From contig NQMI01000001.1 in assembly GCA_002270565.1 (NCBI GenBank), forward strand, positions 339,575 through 403,574: a stretch of DNA of 64,000 nucleotides, written 5' to 3'. This document shows positions 35,301 through 46,975 of the stretch, piece by piece. A program made the position numbers and the translations under genes. The notes beneath the pieces were generated by a model. That model did not search any database and was not told the origin of the DNA. It worked only from the letters and a program-made list of their open reading frames with translations. The stretch is from Stenocarpella maydis (taxonomy: Eukaryota; Ascomycota; Sordariomycetes; Diaporthales; Diaporthaceae). Numbering within the stretch: position 1 is the first letter of the stretch; each line of letters opens with the position of its first letter.

Positions 35301-38300
35301 CCGCCAGCTGATTGACTTGCCTCCATACCAGTGGAACCACTCCAAGGCCTTCCGCCATGAAACGCGTATCCAGCGAGAGCTCATGACACGCCAGTTCCCC
35401 AAAAAGAGCCTGCTCGGCGCCAAGAACGCGATGATGGACGAGACGCAGCACACATGGCGCAACTTCATCCGGCTGGACGACGAGCCTTGGATCCGCGGCC
35501 ACACCATCGGCAGCACGGTGCTGCTGCCGGCCGCGGGCATGGTCAGCATGGCACTGGCCGCGGCTCAGCAGCTTGCCGAGCCTGAGAAGACATCACGGGC
35601 GCTGCGGCTGCGTGAGGTGTCTTTCTTTGCTGCCATGGCACTGCCGGAGGAGGCGGCCACCGAGGTCATCACCACACTGCGGCCACACCTCGTGGCCACG
35701 TCCGGGTCGTCGTCGTCCGCGTGGTGGGAATTCACGATCTCGTCGTGTGTCGGGGTTGACCAGCTGCGTGACAACTGCCGCGGCCTGATCGCCATCGAGT
35801 ATAAGGAATCGACCAGCGCGCAGATGGCCCACGAGAACGCTGAGCTTGAGGCGGCCCGCATCGCGGACTTCCACCGCATCGTAAAGGAGTGCCCAGACAT
35901 CCTCTCCAAGACGGAGTTCTACGAGGAGTGTGCCAAGATCTCGTGGAACTACGGCGAGCTCTTCCAGGGCGTGGAGAAGGTCCACCTCGGATACGGCCAG
36001 ACTGCGTACCATGTCAAGATCGCCGACATTGGTGAGACGTACAGCAGGGGGCTGGAGCGCCCATTCCTGATTCATGGTGCAGCCCTGGACGCCATCATCC
36101 ACGGCTCGCTTGGTGGCACGTACAGGGACAAAGTCTCCCAGCAGGACAAGCCGCTCCTGCCGACTTATATTGGTGAGATGGAGATCTCGCTCGAAATCCC
36201 CGATGATGTGGGATACGTGCTGCCCTCCTCGTGCGTGTCCAAGAAACTCGGCTTCAATGCGCTCTCCTCTAACATCGTATCGTTCAACGACACCGTGTCA
36301 AAGACGCTCTTGTCCATGACCGACTTCAGGCTTACCGAGATTGGCAACGACGACAAGCAGGATGATGGTAAGGTGGAGTTCGACCCGGCCGATATCACTT
36401 CGGAGGTGCGCTGGAACTATGCGCTCGGGGTGATGAAGCCTGAGGAGATCGCCAGTGTCATATCTGCGATTCCCCGAGGGAACAGGGCTGTCGAGCTGCT
36501 TCACATGCTCATCCACGACAACCCCTCCGCCACTGTCATCGAGCTTGTGTCAGACAGCGAGGCTCTGTCTGGCGCAACCGTCCCACAAATGCCCAAGAGT
36601 ACCATTCTGCCAAGCCAGGTGAGGTACGCTGTGGTCGCAGGCGTGAGCGCGGACCTGGACAAGGCGTCCCTGTTCGGAGACGCCTTCTCTCTGGGCGGTG
36701 TCGACGAGCCCTTACCCGCTGAGACCACGCAGGCCGACTTGCTGGTAGTTCCGCAGACAGTCAGCGTCGTTGAGGACTTGGAACAGGTCCTGGCCCGCTT
36801 TGCTGGCCTCGCCAAGCCCGAAGCGTCAATCATCCTCTCCGTCAACGGCAAGGCCGCGTCCGCATTCGAGGCTAAAGGATTCCAGCCCGTCTTCGCCGTG
36901 GACGGTGCTGGTCTGTACAAGCAGCAGCAGGCCAATGGTGTCAATGGCGCCAGCAGTCCAGCCACAAGCAAGAGCGACTTTGTCATCGTCGAGCCGTCTG
37001 CCCCCTCGAGTGTCGTCAAGTCCTTCTCCAGTGCTCTCCAAAAGGCCCTTGATTGGGAAAACCACCGCTCAGTGGCCACCGCATGGACAGACCTCAGCAT
37101 CCAAGGTGCCGAAGGCAAGACTTACATCTCCCTCGTTGAGCTTGAGACACCATTTCTGGACAACCTGTCCGAGGAGGATTTCAGCAAGGTGAAGCAGCTA
37201 GTCTCCAACACCGAGCGCCTCCTCTGGGTTACGGGAGGCGACAGCCCATCCATGGCTGTGATTGATGGCCTATCTCGGACGGCCAGGAACGAGAACGCCA
37301 GCCTCAAGTTCCAGGTCCTCCATCTGAGCAGCCTCGCCGCGGCGCAGCAATACGGGCCGTCTCTAGTCTCTCGGCTCGTGACTTCCGACACAAAGGACGA
37401 CGAGTTCCGCGAGCGTGACGGGTTTCTCACTGCCAGCCGGTTCTTCAACAGTGTTGCGGGTAATGAGGCGGTGCGTTATTGCCTCGAGGATTCTGTTCGG
37501 GTCCAGCTATTGAAGGAGAACCACGACAGCAACAAGCCTGAAGCTCTCAGGCTCACAATCGGGAAGCCTGGCCTGTTGGACTCTTTGGCCTTCATCCATG
37601 ACGAGCGGTTCGATGTCCCGCTTGGGGAGATGGAGATCGAGCTTGATGTCAAGGCCACGGGTGTCAAGTAAGTTCACTCATTGCCGAGAGGCCTATCCCA
37701 CCCACAGCAGTCGAGCAGATTCTTACAGTCTTTACAGCTTCAAGGATGTCATGGCCTCCATGGGCCTGGTCGAGGTGTCACTGATCGGCCACGAAGCTAG
37801 TGGCATCATCGTCGCTACAGGCAGCAAAGCCGCTGACAGGTTTAAGATTGGCGACCGCGTTGTCGTGTCTGGAGAGGGAATGCACGCAACCAGGCTCCGG
37901 AGCGACCACCGACTGGTAGTCAAGATCCCTGACACAATGTCCTTTGCGGAGGCCGCTGTTCTCCCGACTGTTCACGCAACCGCATACCATGCCCTTGTGA
38001 ACGTCGCTAAGCTACGACCAGGCCAGTCCGTTCTCATCCACGCGGCAGCTGGTGGTGTCGGCCAGGCGGCGCTGCAACTTGCCAAGTATCTGGGCCTTGT
38101 GGTGTATGTTACGGTCGGTAGCGAGGACAAGAGCGCGCTGGTAACGGAGAAATATGGTGTTCCTGTAGGACACATCTTCTACTCGCGAGACGCCAGCTTT
38201 GTCAAGGCCATAAGGAGAGTCACGGGCGGCCGTGGTGTCGACTGCGTGCTCAACTCGCTGTCGGGCGAGCTTCTGCGGGCGTCGTGGGAGTGCGTGGCCA

Positions 38301-39802
38301 TGTTTGGCACCTTCGTCGAGATTGGGCTGCGGGACATCACAAACAACATGCGGCTGGACATGCGGCCCTTCATCAAGTGCACTACCTTCGCCTTTATCAA
38401 CCTGACCAACTTCTTTGACGACCACAAGGACATTGCCGGCCAGATCCTGCAGGACACCTTCGACCTCGTCCACAAGGGCGTGCTTTACGCGCCGAGCCCT
38501 CTGACAGCCTACCCCGTTGGCGAGATCGAGTCCGCATTCCGTACCATGCAGCGCGGTAAGCACCGCGGCAAGCTGGCCCTGTCGTTCCCCGACGGAGTCC
38601 GCGCAAAGGTCTGCCGCCGCGCCAAGGACGCCCTCAAGCTCGACGCCGACGTAACCTACCTCATCGCCGGTGGTCTTGGGGGGCTCGGCCGCAGTCTCGC
38701 GCGTGAGCTCGTCGCGTGCGGCGCACGCAATATCGCCTTCCTATCTCGGTCCGGCGCCTCCACCGTCGAGGCCCGCGAGGTCATCGACGAGCTTTCATCC
38801 CGCGGCGCCCAGGCCAAGGCGTACCGCGCAGACGTGGCTGATGAGGCCTCGTTCCTCTCCGCAATGGACGCGTGCTCGCGCGAGCTGCCGCCCGTCCGCG
38901 GCGTGGTGCAGATGGCCATGGTGCTCCGCGACGGCGTGCTTGAGAACATGTCGCACGCGGACTGGTCCGTGCCGCTGCGACCCAAGGTGCAAGGAACGTG
39001 GAACCTGCACACCTACTTTGGCGCCGAGCGGCCCCTCGACTTCTTCATCGCCTGCTCGTCCGTGTCAGGCGTCTGCGGCAACGCAGGCCAGGCACAGTAC
39101 GCCGCAGGAAACACGTACCAGGACGCGCTGGCGCAGTACCGCCGCGACAGGGGCCTCAAGGCCGTCGCCGTCAACCTGGGCATCATGCGCGACGTCGGTG
39201 CCATCGCCGAATCCGCCGGCGTCGGCAACAACCTCTCGCAGTGGCAGGACGTCATTGGCATCCGCGAGCCGGCCTTCCACGCACTCATCAAGAGCCTGAT
39301 CGCCCGCCAGCGCGACGCCGCCGGCGACGAGGCCGAGCCCTGCCCCGCGCAGGTGTGCACCGGCCTCGGCTCCGCGGACCTGATCGCAGCCCACGGGCTG
39401 TCCCTCCCGTACTACTTTGCCGACCCACGGCTGGGGCCCCTCGCAGTCCGGACGAGCGTCTCGGCGCAGGCGGCGGGCGGCGAGCAGGGCAGGGCGGGGG
39501 CGTCGCTCGCGGGGCGGCTCGCCGAGGCCGGGGGCGACGCGGACCGGGCGGCCGAGGTGATCCTGGACGCGCTGGTGCACAAGATCGCAGACATGCTGCA
39601 GATCCCGGCGTCCGAGGTGGACCCGGGCAGGCCGATGTACCGGTACGGCGTGGACTCGCTGGTGGCGCTCGAGGTGCGCAACTGGATCACGAGGGAGCTC
39701 AAGGCCAACGTCGCGCTGCTGGAGATCCTGGCGGCCGTCCCGATGGCGGCGTTCGCGGGCAAGATTGCCGAGAAGAGCAAGCTGGTTGCCGGCACAGAGT
39801 AG
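32310..39802 (+). CDS. Highly reducing polyketide synthase KS-AT-DH-ER-KR-ACP
   Basis: Six exons (32310-32427, 32489-33024, 33125-33320, 33382-33590, 33649-37667, 37738-39802) join to 2,380 aa. KS is at about 8-435 with TACSSS (Cys181), EAHGTGT and [10 protein letters not shown] is at about 550-870 with GQGAQW and GHSSGE (Ser about 643). DH is at about 940-1230, [13 protein letters not shown] (His about 971). A region of ~430 residues without S-adenosylmethionine motifs follows; it is the structural part, not a methyltransferase. ER is at about 1670-1985, with GVNFKDVM and [12 protein letters not shown] is at about 2000-2190, with [10 protein letters not shown] and a Tyr in QAQYAAGN. The C-terminal ACP has GVDSL (Ser about 2333). 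No release domain is present, so the chain is handed on, most likely to the SAT of the adjacent NR-PKS. All reducing domains look complete. The first intron donor is GTTAGC, less usual but needed for frame. Confidence 0.94.
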
Positions 39803-40855
39803 GATGTAGAGAAGATGGGGTTGGACTGTTTGGCGTTTTTTGTTTTTCCTTTTTTCTTTTCTTTTTTTGTTGCTTGCATAGAGTTAGATCATATACACGG
39901 GAACAACACTTGGGTCTTGTTCTGGCAATGGATTTTAGAAGGCCCGATGCTTCTTCCATGGGACCAGACGATGACCGTGATGTTGCAGTCCAGGCCGTTT
40001 GGTTGCGCATTTCTTCGTCTACTTAGTACTAGATCACCATAACATGGGCCAGTTGAATCGGCAACCAGTGGTAAGGCTAGGCGGGAGTGGCAACGGTAAT
40101 GTCGAGGGCCATGGCGTGACTTTCCTGTAGGGAAGTGCGTACATACCAGGTGGAAAGCCCTGCCAGGGCCCTGGGAGCTATTCATCCAAGTTTACCCAGG
40201 TGCCACGGCTTAAATAGCCGGAGAGGGGGTTCGCTTCAGCACATCGTCAACAATCTTACACACAGTCAGATCGACGATGCCTTGTGTTACTTTGCAGCTG
40301 TCTCGAATTTCTGGAACAAGAGCATCACACCTGAGAGTTCAAGTCATTGCTGGTCAGATGATTTCAAAGAGGTCCAGTAACAGTCCCATAGGGCCACAAG
40401 AAATACGGACGGATATGCGGTTGACTGTATTATGGTCGGAATAAGGTTGAAGTCGGGCTGGTTTCCCCCGCTGGTGTGGAGAGCTGGAGAGGCAGAGAGG
40501 TGGGGTCGATTGCCGTTGGAGGGCCTCTTGAACGTTTCCGTCTGAGTGCTGTTGCTGGCCACCGTTTCACCGCTTCGCCGTTTCAACCGTTAGTAAAGTG
40601 CAAGGGTCCCGTCCTCGAAAGACGCGACTGCTGATGCAGCAACGCGACTTAGACCAACGCGTCGTGAACTCTAAAGGGTCCAATATTCCGGGGAGAAACC
40701 CTCTCCCACTCGATATGCCGCCCGTCTCCTAGAAATACAGACCACCCTCGTCTACGGGACCGCCACACTTTGGTCGTTCTTGATCTGCTGGCACTCGTCT
40801 TTATCCATTAGGGATTTCTATTTTATAATCCGTACCAATTGGCCTGCCCTCGAAA
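39803..40855. other. Intergenic, cluster border
   Basis: A T-rich tract follows the HR-PKS stop (39835-39870). The remainder is promoter region of MSH6. No gene is visible. Confidence 0.6.
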
Positions 40856-43800
40856 ATGGGAGAGAAACCAACCAGCACCCCGGCTCGCACGCCGGCAAAG
40901 ACGCCCTCGTCCACTGTGAAGCAGCAGAGCATCTTGGGCTTCTTCTCCAAGGCCGGCCAGCCCAAGCCCAAGCCCAAGCCCAAACCCAATGCCTCCGCCC
41001 AGGCTTCGTCCGCCTCTGCCTCTGCCACTCCATCCACCTCAAAGACAGACAAGGTCTCGTCGACGTGCCTCAAGGAGACCACAAAGGCCAACTCCCTGTC
41101 CTTTGCCAAACGCCCATCCAACATCACTCCGGTCCCTAGCAGTGATGCAGCAGAGCCACTAAGCTCCCAGGAGAATGTCGATGTCATGACTGTCGACTCC
41201 AAGGTACCCAGCGACTCCTTGCTGTCACCAAAGTCTCCTACTGAGCTCGACCACCAGCCAGCAACACTGCCCAATGCCACGGTGCTACCGAGCAGCAGCC
41301 CGTCCCGAAAGGTATGCTACTCCGATTGCAAACTGCTTTACGTCTGACTGAGCACTGACGGACAATCACCAGGCCAAGAAAGCAGTCAACTACGCTGAGT
41401 CGTCCGACGAGGAAGACGAAGACGTCATGTCGCACAACACGCGTCCCACGCGGAATAAGAGCCGCGCCCGCGCCGCTATCATAGACGAAGACGAGGAAGA
41501 AGATGAATACGAGGGTCACGATGCGTTTGATGATGACGACGGTATGTATTCGCGGCAGAGCACGTTGCACGACGGCGGTTGACTGATGCTGCTGGACAGA
41601 CGATATGGCCGACTTTGTCGTCTCGGACGAATCTGACGCACCCTCCAAGTCAAAGAAGAGGAAACGGCCGACCCCCAAGTCCGAGCCGGCCCCCAGGAAG
41701 CGACACCCCTCATCGAGCTCCCCCACCAGTGCCCAGAAGGGAGACGGCCTTGACGAAGACGAGCCGATGAACAACGCCTCCGGTACATCCTCGGCGCAGC
41801 AGTGGCTGTACGACCCCGATACCGTCGAAAGGCGGCAAGAGGGCAGTTCGGCCCCTGTCGCCAAGTCGAAAGCGGTGGTCACAAAAGCGAAGGAAAGGGC
41901 ATGCGACAAGGAGCCAGAGAAGAGGCATCGCTGGCTTGCGGAACCTCTCGATGCTGATCGGAACCCCCCTGGCCACCCAGATTTCAACCCTGGAACGCTC
42001 TACGTGCCGCCGAGCCAGAAGTTCTCCGCCTTTGAGCAGCAGTACTGGGACATCAAGAAAAACCTGTGGGACACCGTGGTCTTCTTCAAGAAGGGCAAGT
42101 TCTACGAGCTCTACGAGAATGACGCCACCCTGGGGCACCAGCTCTTCGACCTGAAAATGACGGATCGTGTCAACATGCGCATGGTTGGTGTACCCGAAGG
42201 CTCCCTCGACATGTGGGTCAACCAATTCATCGCAAAAGGCTACAAGGTCGCCCGGGTTGACCAGATGGAGTCGGCCCTCGGCAAGGAGATGCGTGAGCGT
42301 GACGGCCCCAAGGCCGCAAAGGGCAAGGAAGACAAGATTATTCGTCGAGAGCTGGCCTGCATCCTGACCGGAGGCACTCTGGTTGACGGCAGCATGCTCC
42401 AGGACGACATGGCCGTCTATTGCGCAGCCATCAAGGAGTGCGTCATCGACGGCCTGCCCGCCTTTGGCATCGCTTTTGTCGATGCCGCCACGGGGCAGTT
42501 CTTCGTGTCCGAGTTTGTTGACGACGTTGATCTCACCAAATTCGAGACCTTTGTGGCCCAGATCTCTCCCCGGGAGCTCCTGTTGGAGAAGTCTCACATT
42601 TCCGTCAAGGCGATGCGGGTCCTCAAAAACAACACCTCACCCACAACCATCTGGAACAACCTCAAGTCAAACGCCGAGTTCTGGGGCTCCGACCAGACAC
42701 GTCGCGAGCTTGATTGCAGCGGCTACTTTGTCCAGGAAGGAAACGGCGAAGAGGTCTGGCCAGAGGTACTCAAGGAGTCCAAGGACAAAAACCTGCTGAT
42801 GTCCGCACTCGGCGCTCTCATACACTACCTGCGAGTCCTCAAGATTGAGAGGAGTCTCCTGTCTCAGGGCAACGTCGAATGGTATACGCCCATTCACAAG
42901 AATGGCACTCTCATCCTTGACGGGCAGACCCTCATCAATCTCGAGGTCTTTTCCAACACGGTCAACGGCGGACCCGAGGGCACACTGTTCTCCTTGCTTA
43001 ACCGTTGTGTGACACCATTCGGCAAGCGGCTCTTCCGACAATGGATATGTCACCCTCTCTGCAATATCGACAAGATCAATGAGCGCCTGGATGCCGTGGA
43101 TCTGCTCAACGCCGACCCCACCATCCGCGGGCAGTTCTCTGCGGAAATGACCAAGATGCCAGATCTTGAGAGGCTGATCTCTCGCATCCATGCCGGCGTC
43201 TGCCGGCCAGATGATTTTGTCAGGGTCCTCGATGGGTTCGAGCAGATCGATTACACAATGACTCTGATGAGTGCTTTTGGGGGCGGCAACACGATGGTGG
43301 ACTGCTTGATCTCATCGATGCCGAGCCTGAAGGAGCCTCTGGACTTTTGGAAGAACGCCTTCGACAGGAGAAAGGCGCGCGAGGAAAAGCTCTTTATCCC
43401 TGAACGAGGTATCGAGGAAGAGTTTGACGAGAGCATGGACAACATCAAGCGGATCAAGAAGGACCTCGATGCGCTCCTCGCGGAGCAAAAGGGGAAACTG
43501 AAGTGCCCGAAACTCAAGTTCTGCGACGTCGGCAAGGAAATATACCAGATTGAGGCCCCTAAGGCAGTCAAGGTACCCAAGGACTGGCGCCAGATGTCAG
43601 CGACCGCAGCGGTCAAGCGCTACTACTTCCAGGGCCTTCTAAAACTCGTGCGTGAGCTGCAGGAAGCCGAGGAACTGCACTCCCAAGTTATCAAGGACGT
43701 GGCCGCCAGCTTCTTCAGGCGCTTCGACGCCGATAACGAGACCTGGCTGCGGGCCATCAGGGTGGTCGCCCAGCTTGACTGCCTCATCAGCCTGGCCAAG

Positions 43801-44755
43801 TCGTCGGCCGCGCTGGGCCAGCCGAGCTGCCGGCCTACGTTTGTCGACCAGGAGCGAAGCGTTGTGGAGTTTGAGGAACTGCGCCATCCGTGCATGTTGA
43901 ATAGTGTCGACGACTTCATCCCCAACGACGTCAAGCTCGGAGGTGATGGCGCCAAGATCAATCTCCTGACTGGTGCCAATGCAGCTGGAAAGTCTACAGT
44001 GCTTCGCATGGTAAGTTCTGCCTGGTATGGCGCCTCGGGAGGATTACGCTAACGCCATACAGTCTTGTGTCGCCGTCATCATGGCTCAGATCGGCTGCTA
44101 CGTACCGGCTGTTTCCGCGAGGCTGACACCAGTTGACCGGATCATGTCTCGCCTGGGGGCCAACGACAATATCTTCGCCGCACAGTCCACCTTCTTCGTG
44201 GAGCTATCCGAGACCAAGAAGATCCTGTCCGAGGCGACACCTCGGTCTCTTGTCATCTTGGATGAACTCGGCCGCGGCACGTCGTCATACGACGGCGTTG
44301 CCGTTGCACAGGCCGTGCTGCATCAAGTTGCAACACATGTGGGCTGCGTCGGCTTCTTCGCCACGCACTACCACAGTCTGGCAACCGAGTTCGAGAACCA
44401 CCCGGAGATTGCACCGCGGCGCATGCAGATCTACGTCGACGAGGCCAACCGCAGGGTGACGTTCCTGTACAAGCTGGAGGAGGGCGTGGCCGAGGGCTCG
44501 TTCGGCATGCACTGTGCGGCCATGTGCGGCATCCCCGACAAGGTGATTGAGAGGGCCGAGGTGGCCGCCAAGGAGTGGGAGCACACGTCCCGCCTCAAGG
44601 AGAGCCTCGAGCGGGCAAAGACGGGGTGCTACATCCCGCTGGGTGTTCTCAGTGACGTTGCGTCCCTGCTCAAGGGGCGGCAGGATGCAGAGGGGACCAG
44701 TGAGGTCCGCGCTGCGGGTATGGATGTACTCTTGAGGGCTATTGAGGCATTGTGA
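40856..44755 (+). CDS. MSH6: DNA mismatch repair protein MSH6
   Basis: Four exons (40856-41311, 41373-41541, 41600-44010, 44063-44755) give 1,242 aa. The N-terminus has a PCNA-binding box QQSILGFF (residues 23-30) and a long disordered acidic/basic tail, as in MSH6 orthologues. The mismatch-binding domain has the Phe-x-Glu motif in GKFYELYE (about 374-381). The C-terminal ABC-type ATPase has the Walker A stretch TGANAAGKST (about 1000; the fungal form of GPNMGGKST) and Walker B LVILDELGRGTSS (about 1075). MSH6 pairs with MSH2 in the nucleus as MutS-alpha and recognises base mismatches and small loops. It is a housekeeping gene and marks the right edge of the polyketide cluster. The third intron lies just after the Walker A region. 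Confidence 0.96.
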
Positions 44756-46975
44756 CGAGGTCATGTCATCGATGAGCAGAGACGGTGTGATTTCTTATAA
44801 CTGGCCGGCTAGGCGTTGGGCGATCGCTTCGGGATATAGGGACCTGCACCAAATACCGGTGAGAGCAGTGTGCTTGTTGTTCATACATGATTACTGGCTC
44901 GAAATACCTAACTAAAAGTGCTTAGAAAGAAGCCCGGCCCCGGGCCCAGGACAGGTATCAAATGCTTTGCAAAATTTCCCATGCCGTTCTATCAAGCAGG
45001 CTCTCGGATGACTGACCGTGACTTAGTCGATGCTCTCCGGATTCGTGACAAGCCATAGAGGCACTGCAAAATCAATTCTTCCTCGGCCAGTCGCAAAGAT
45101 CTGGCGAACCGGCCTACCCGTCCAATTGGTCACCAAGTCGTCATAGAGGTACCAGCACAACGGAATTCAGATGGCAGCCCAGCGTCATGCCCTTTCATTA
45201 TGAAGCCCCTCCTTCTTCAATGCTTCGCATCCTTTCTGACAGAAATAAAGGAAGAGAAAAAAAACACCCGCTCGAGAGGATATCTGTGCTGGCCAAGTTG
45301 GTACGGAGTCCGTGCTGCGCTGCCACCAGTAGGGCCGCCAGCACTTGTACGGCATGTAGTTCCTCGCTGTTTCGGGGCGGTCCAACTCGAGTCCAGTGTC
45401 GACGAAGACACTCAGATGCCACACCATGCTTGTCTCCCCCGCCCCCCTTCTTTCTGCTCTTTTTTTCTCATTTCCCCCTCTGGTCTTGTGCTCGTGTTGT
45501 GTCTCCCCATAGCCCCTCCGCTGCTGCGCGACGGAGAAACAGACGTCGTCCACTCCAATCGCGGCCAAGGTCAAAAAAGACTACCCGCCACCAAAAGGGC
45601 CTCCTCGTCACCCTCCGATCCGGGCGAGAACACCCAGGCCACCCTACCCTCCCCTCCCCGCGGCGTCGTCGTCGTCGTCCTCCGCGTGCCGGCGGGCGGG
45701 CTGGTCCTCGTCGCCCCCGACGGCTCCGGGGTGGCGGGCGGTGTCAGGCTCTCCTGGGGCCTGGGGTCCCGGGACCTCGAGGGATGCGGGATTGGTACGG
45801 CCATGTCGGGTGTTGCCGTTGTCCTGGTCAGTGACAGGACCAGGATCATCGTTTGCCTCACCCCGAGGGGGGATATATGGCGGGGGCATGTCCGACATGT
45901 TCTTTTTTTTTCTTCTTCTTTTTCCTCTTAGCTGCTGCGCAATGTTGTGGATCAGCTCGAGGCCCGCGAGGGACAAGGATTTGGTGGCAAGGGCTGATGG
46001 GGCAGGGCAGACGGGCAATGTTGCGTGTTGTTGCGTTGTGTTGTGCCGGCTGACGGAGCACGGCTGAGGGCGCACTGCTGAGATGGATCGCAAGGCGGAC
46101 TGTGCGAGGCGGGAGTGAAAAGACCAGACGGGTGGTGGCCAATGAAGCCTTTGCATGGGACGTCCAGGATCGTGAGCCGGGGGGATACACTAGCCAGGGC
46201 TCATGTTTGTGCACTGGAGTCTCCCTTCCAGCACCAAGTAGATCATGCCTATTTGAAGGCTGTATGCTTAGCATCATCATCCACCCCAGTCATTTCTACG
46301 ACTCGGCTATCAACTCCTCAATTTGACCACGCCTTCTCAAGTTGCCATACAACACCTCATGACTCACAGGACCCCCGAGTTTGGAGCTTTGGGAAGCCCG
46401 CTCTGTGCCCTCCATGAAGTCATGTGTCAAAACAATGAAACAGCACACAGGTTTTCAGCAGTTGCTGATGAGGTTCACTGGCCACTTTATCAAACAAAGG
46501 GCTGGTGCCCCTTAAGCACTTTAGTGCCCTCATCTGAGCTAGTTGTTCACAATTGAGACAATTCAGGGCTTGAAACCACAGGCTCGTAGTCTGGCATCCC
46601 AGCTCACAGTGTGAGCGAGACTTTTGGGTTGCCGAATGTGTTATCGCCAAGGAACAAGTCGTGTACTGCCTCTTCCGATTTAAAAACCTCTCCACGGCCC
46701 GGACTAAACGGCCAAACCCCATCCGACGGTTTCCTCGCCATCGTTTCACGCTGCTGGCATTCGCCAAGGCAGTCTATGTTAAGGAAGAGCACTGGGGGTG
46801 GCAAGGGCACGTGACCCCCTCAACGATAACTAAGTACCAAGTAGATAAGTAATTAAGTACTTTACTAATCATCCTGGCTTCCGAAGTAGGTAAACAACTT
46901 CCCAACCTCCATACTGCACCCATAGTTCTTACACCATTTACAATGTCAACATCAGGAAAGAAAAGCCATATACCT
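44756..46975. other. Intergenic with one doubtful small frame
   Basis: The stretch is 2.2 kb. Pyrimidine-rich tracts lie at 45425-45490 and 45900-45930. Overlapping frames on both strands (45187-46156) arise from biased composition. Only the minus-strand frame listed separately is worth keeping as a possibility. Confidence 0.4.
45644..45901 (-). CDS. Doubtful small Pro/Asp-rich protein
   Basis: From the ATG at 45901 an 85-codon frame begins MSDMPPPYIPPRGE, continues with Pro, Gly and acidic residues and ends in an Asp run. A longer upstream part of the same frame (to 46156) has a basic, hydrophobic stretch that could be a targeting sequence. There are no domains and no family is recognised. 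Composition bias alone could produce it. Confidence 0.22.
   Translation of the reverse strand, partial: NMSDMPPPYIPPRGEANDDPGPVTDQDNGNTRHGRTNPASLEVPGPQAPGEPDTARHPGAVGGDEDQPARRHAEDDDDDAAGRGG

Noticed and set aside
36360..37600. Possible C-methyltransferase domain in the HR-PKS
   Set aside because: The region is too short and no S-adenosylmethionine motif (GxGxG-type) is visible; it reads as the structural region before ER.
45187..45931. Overlapping plus-strand frames of 215-243 codons
   Set aside because: Pyrimidine- and GC-biased sequence opens several frames at once on both strands; no protein features.
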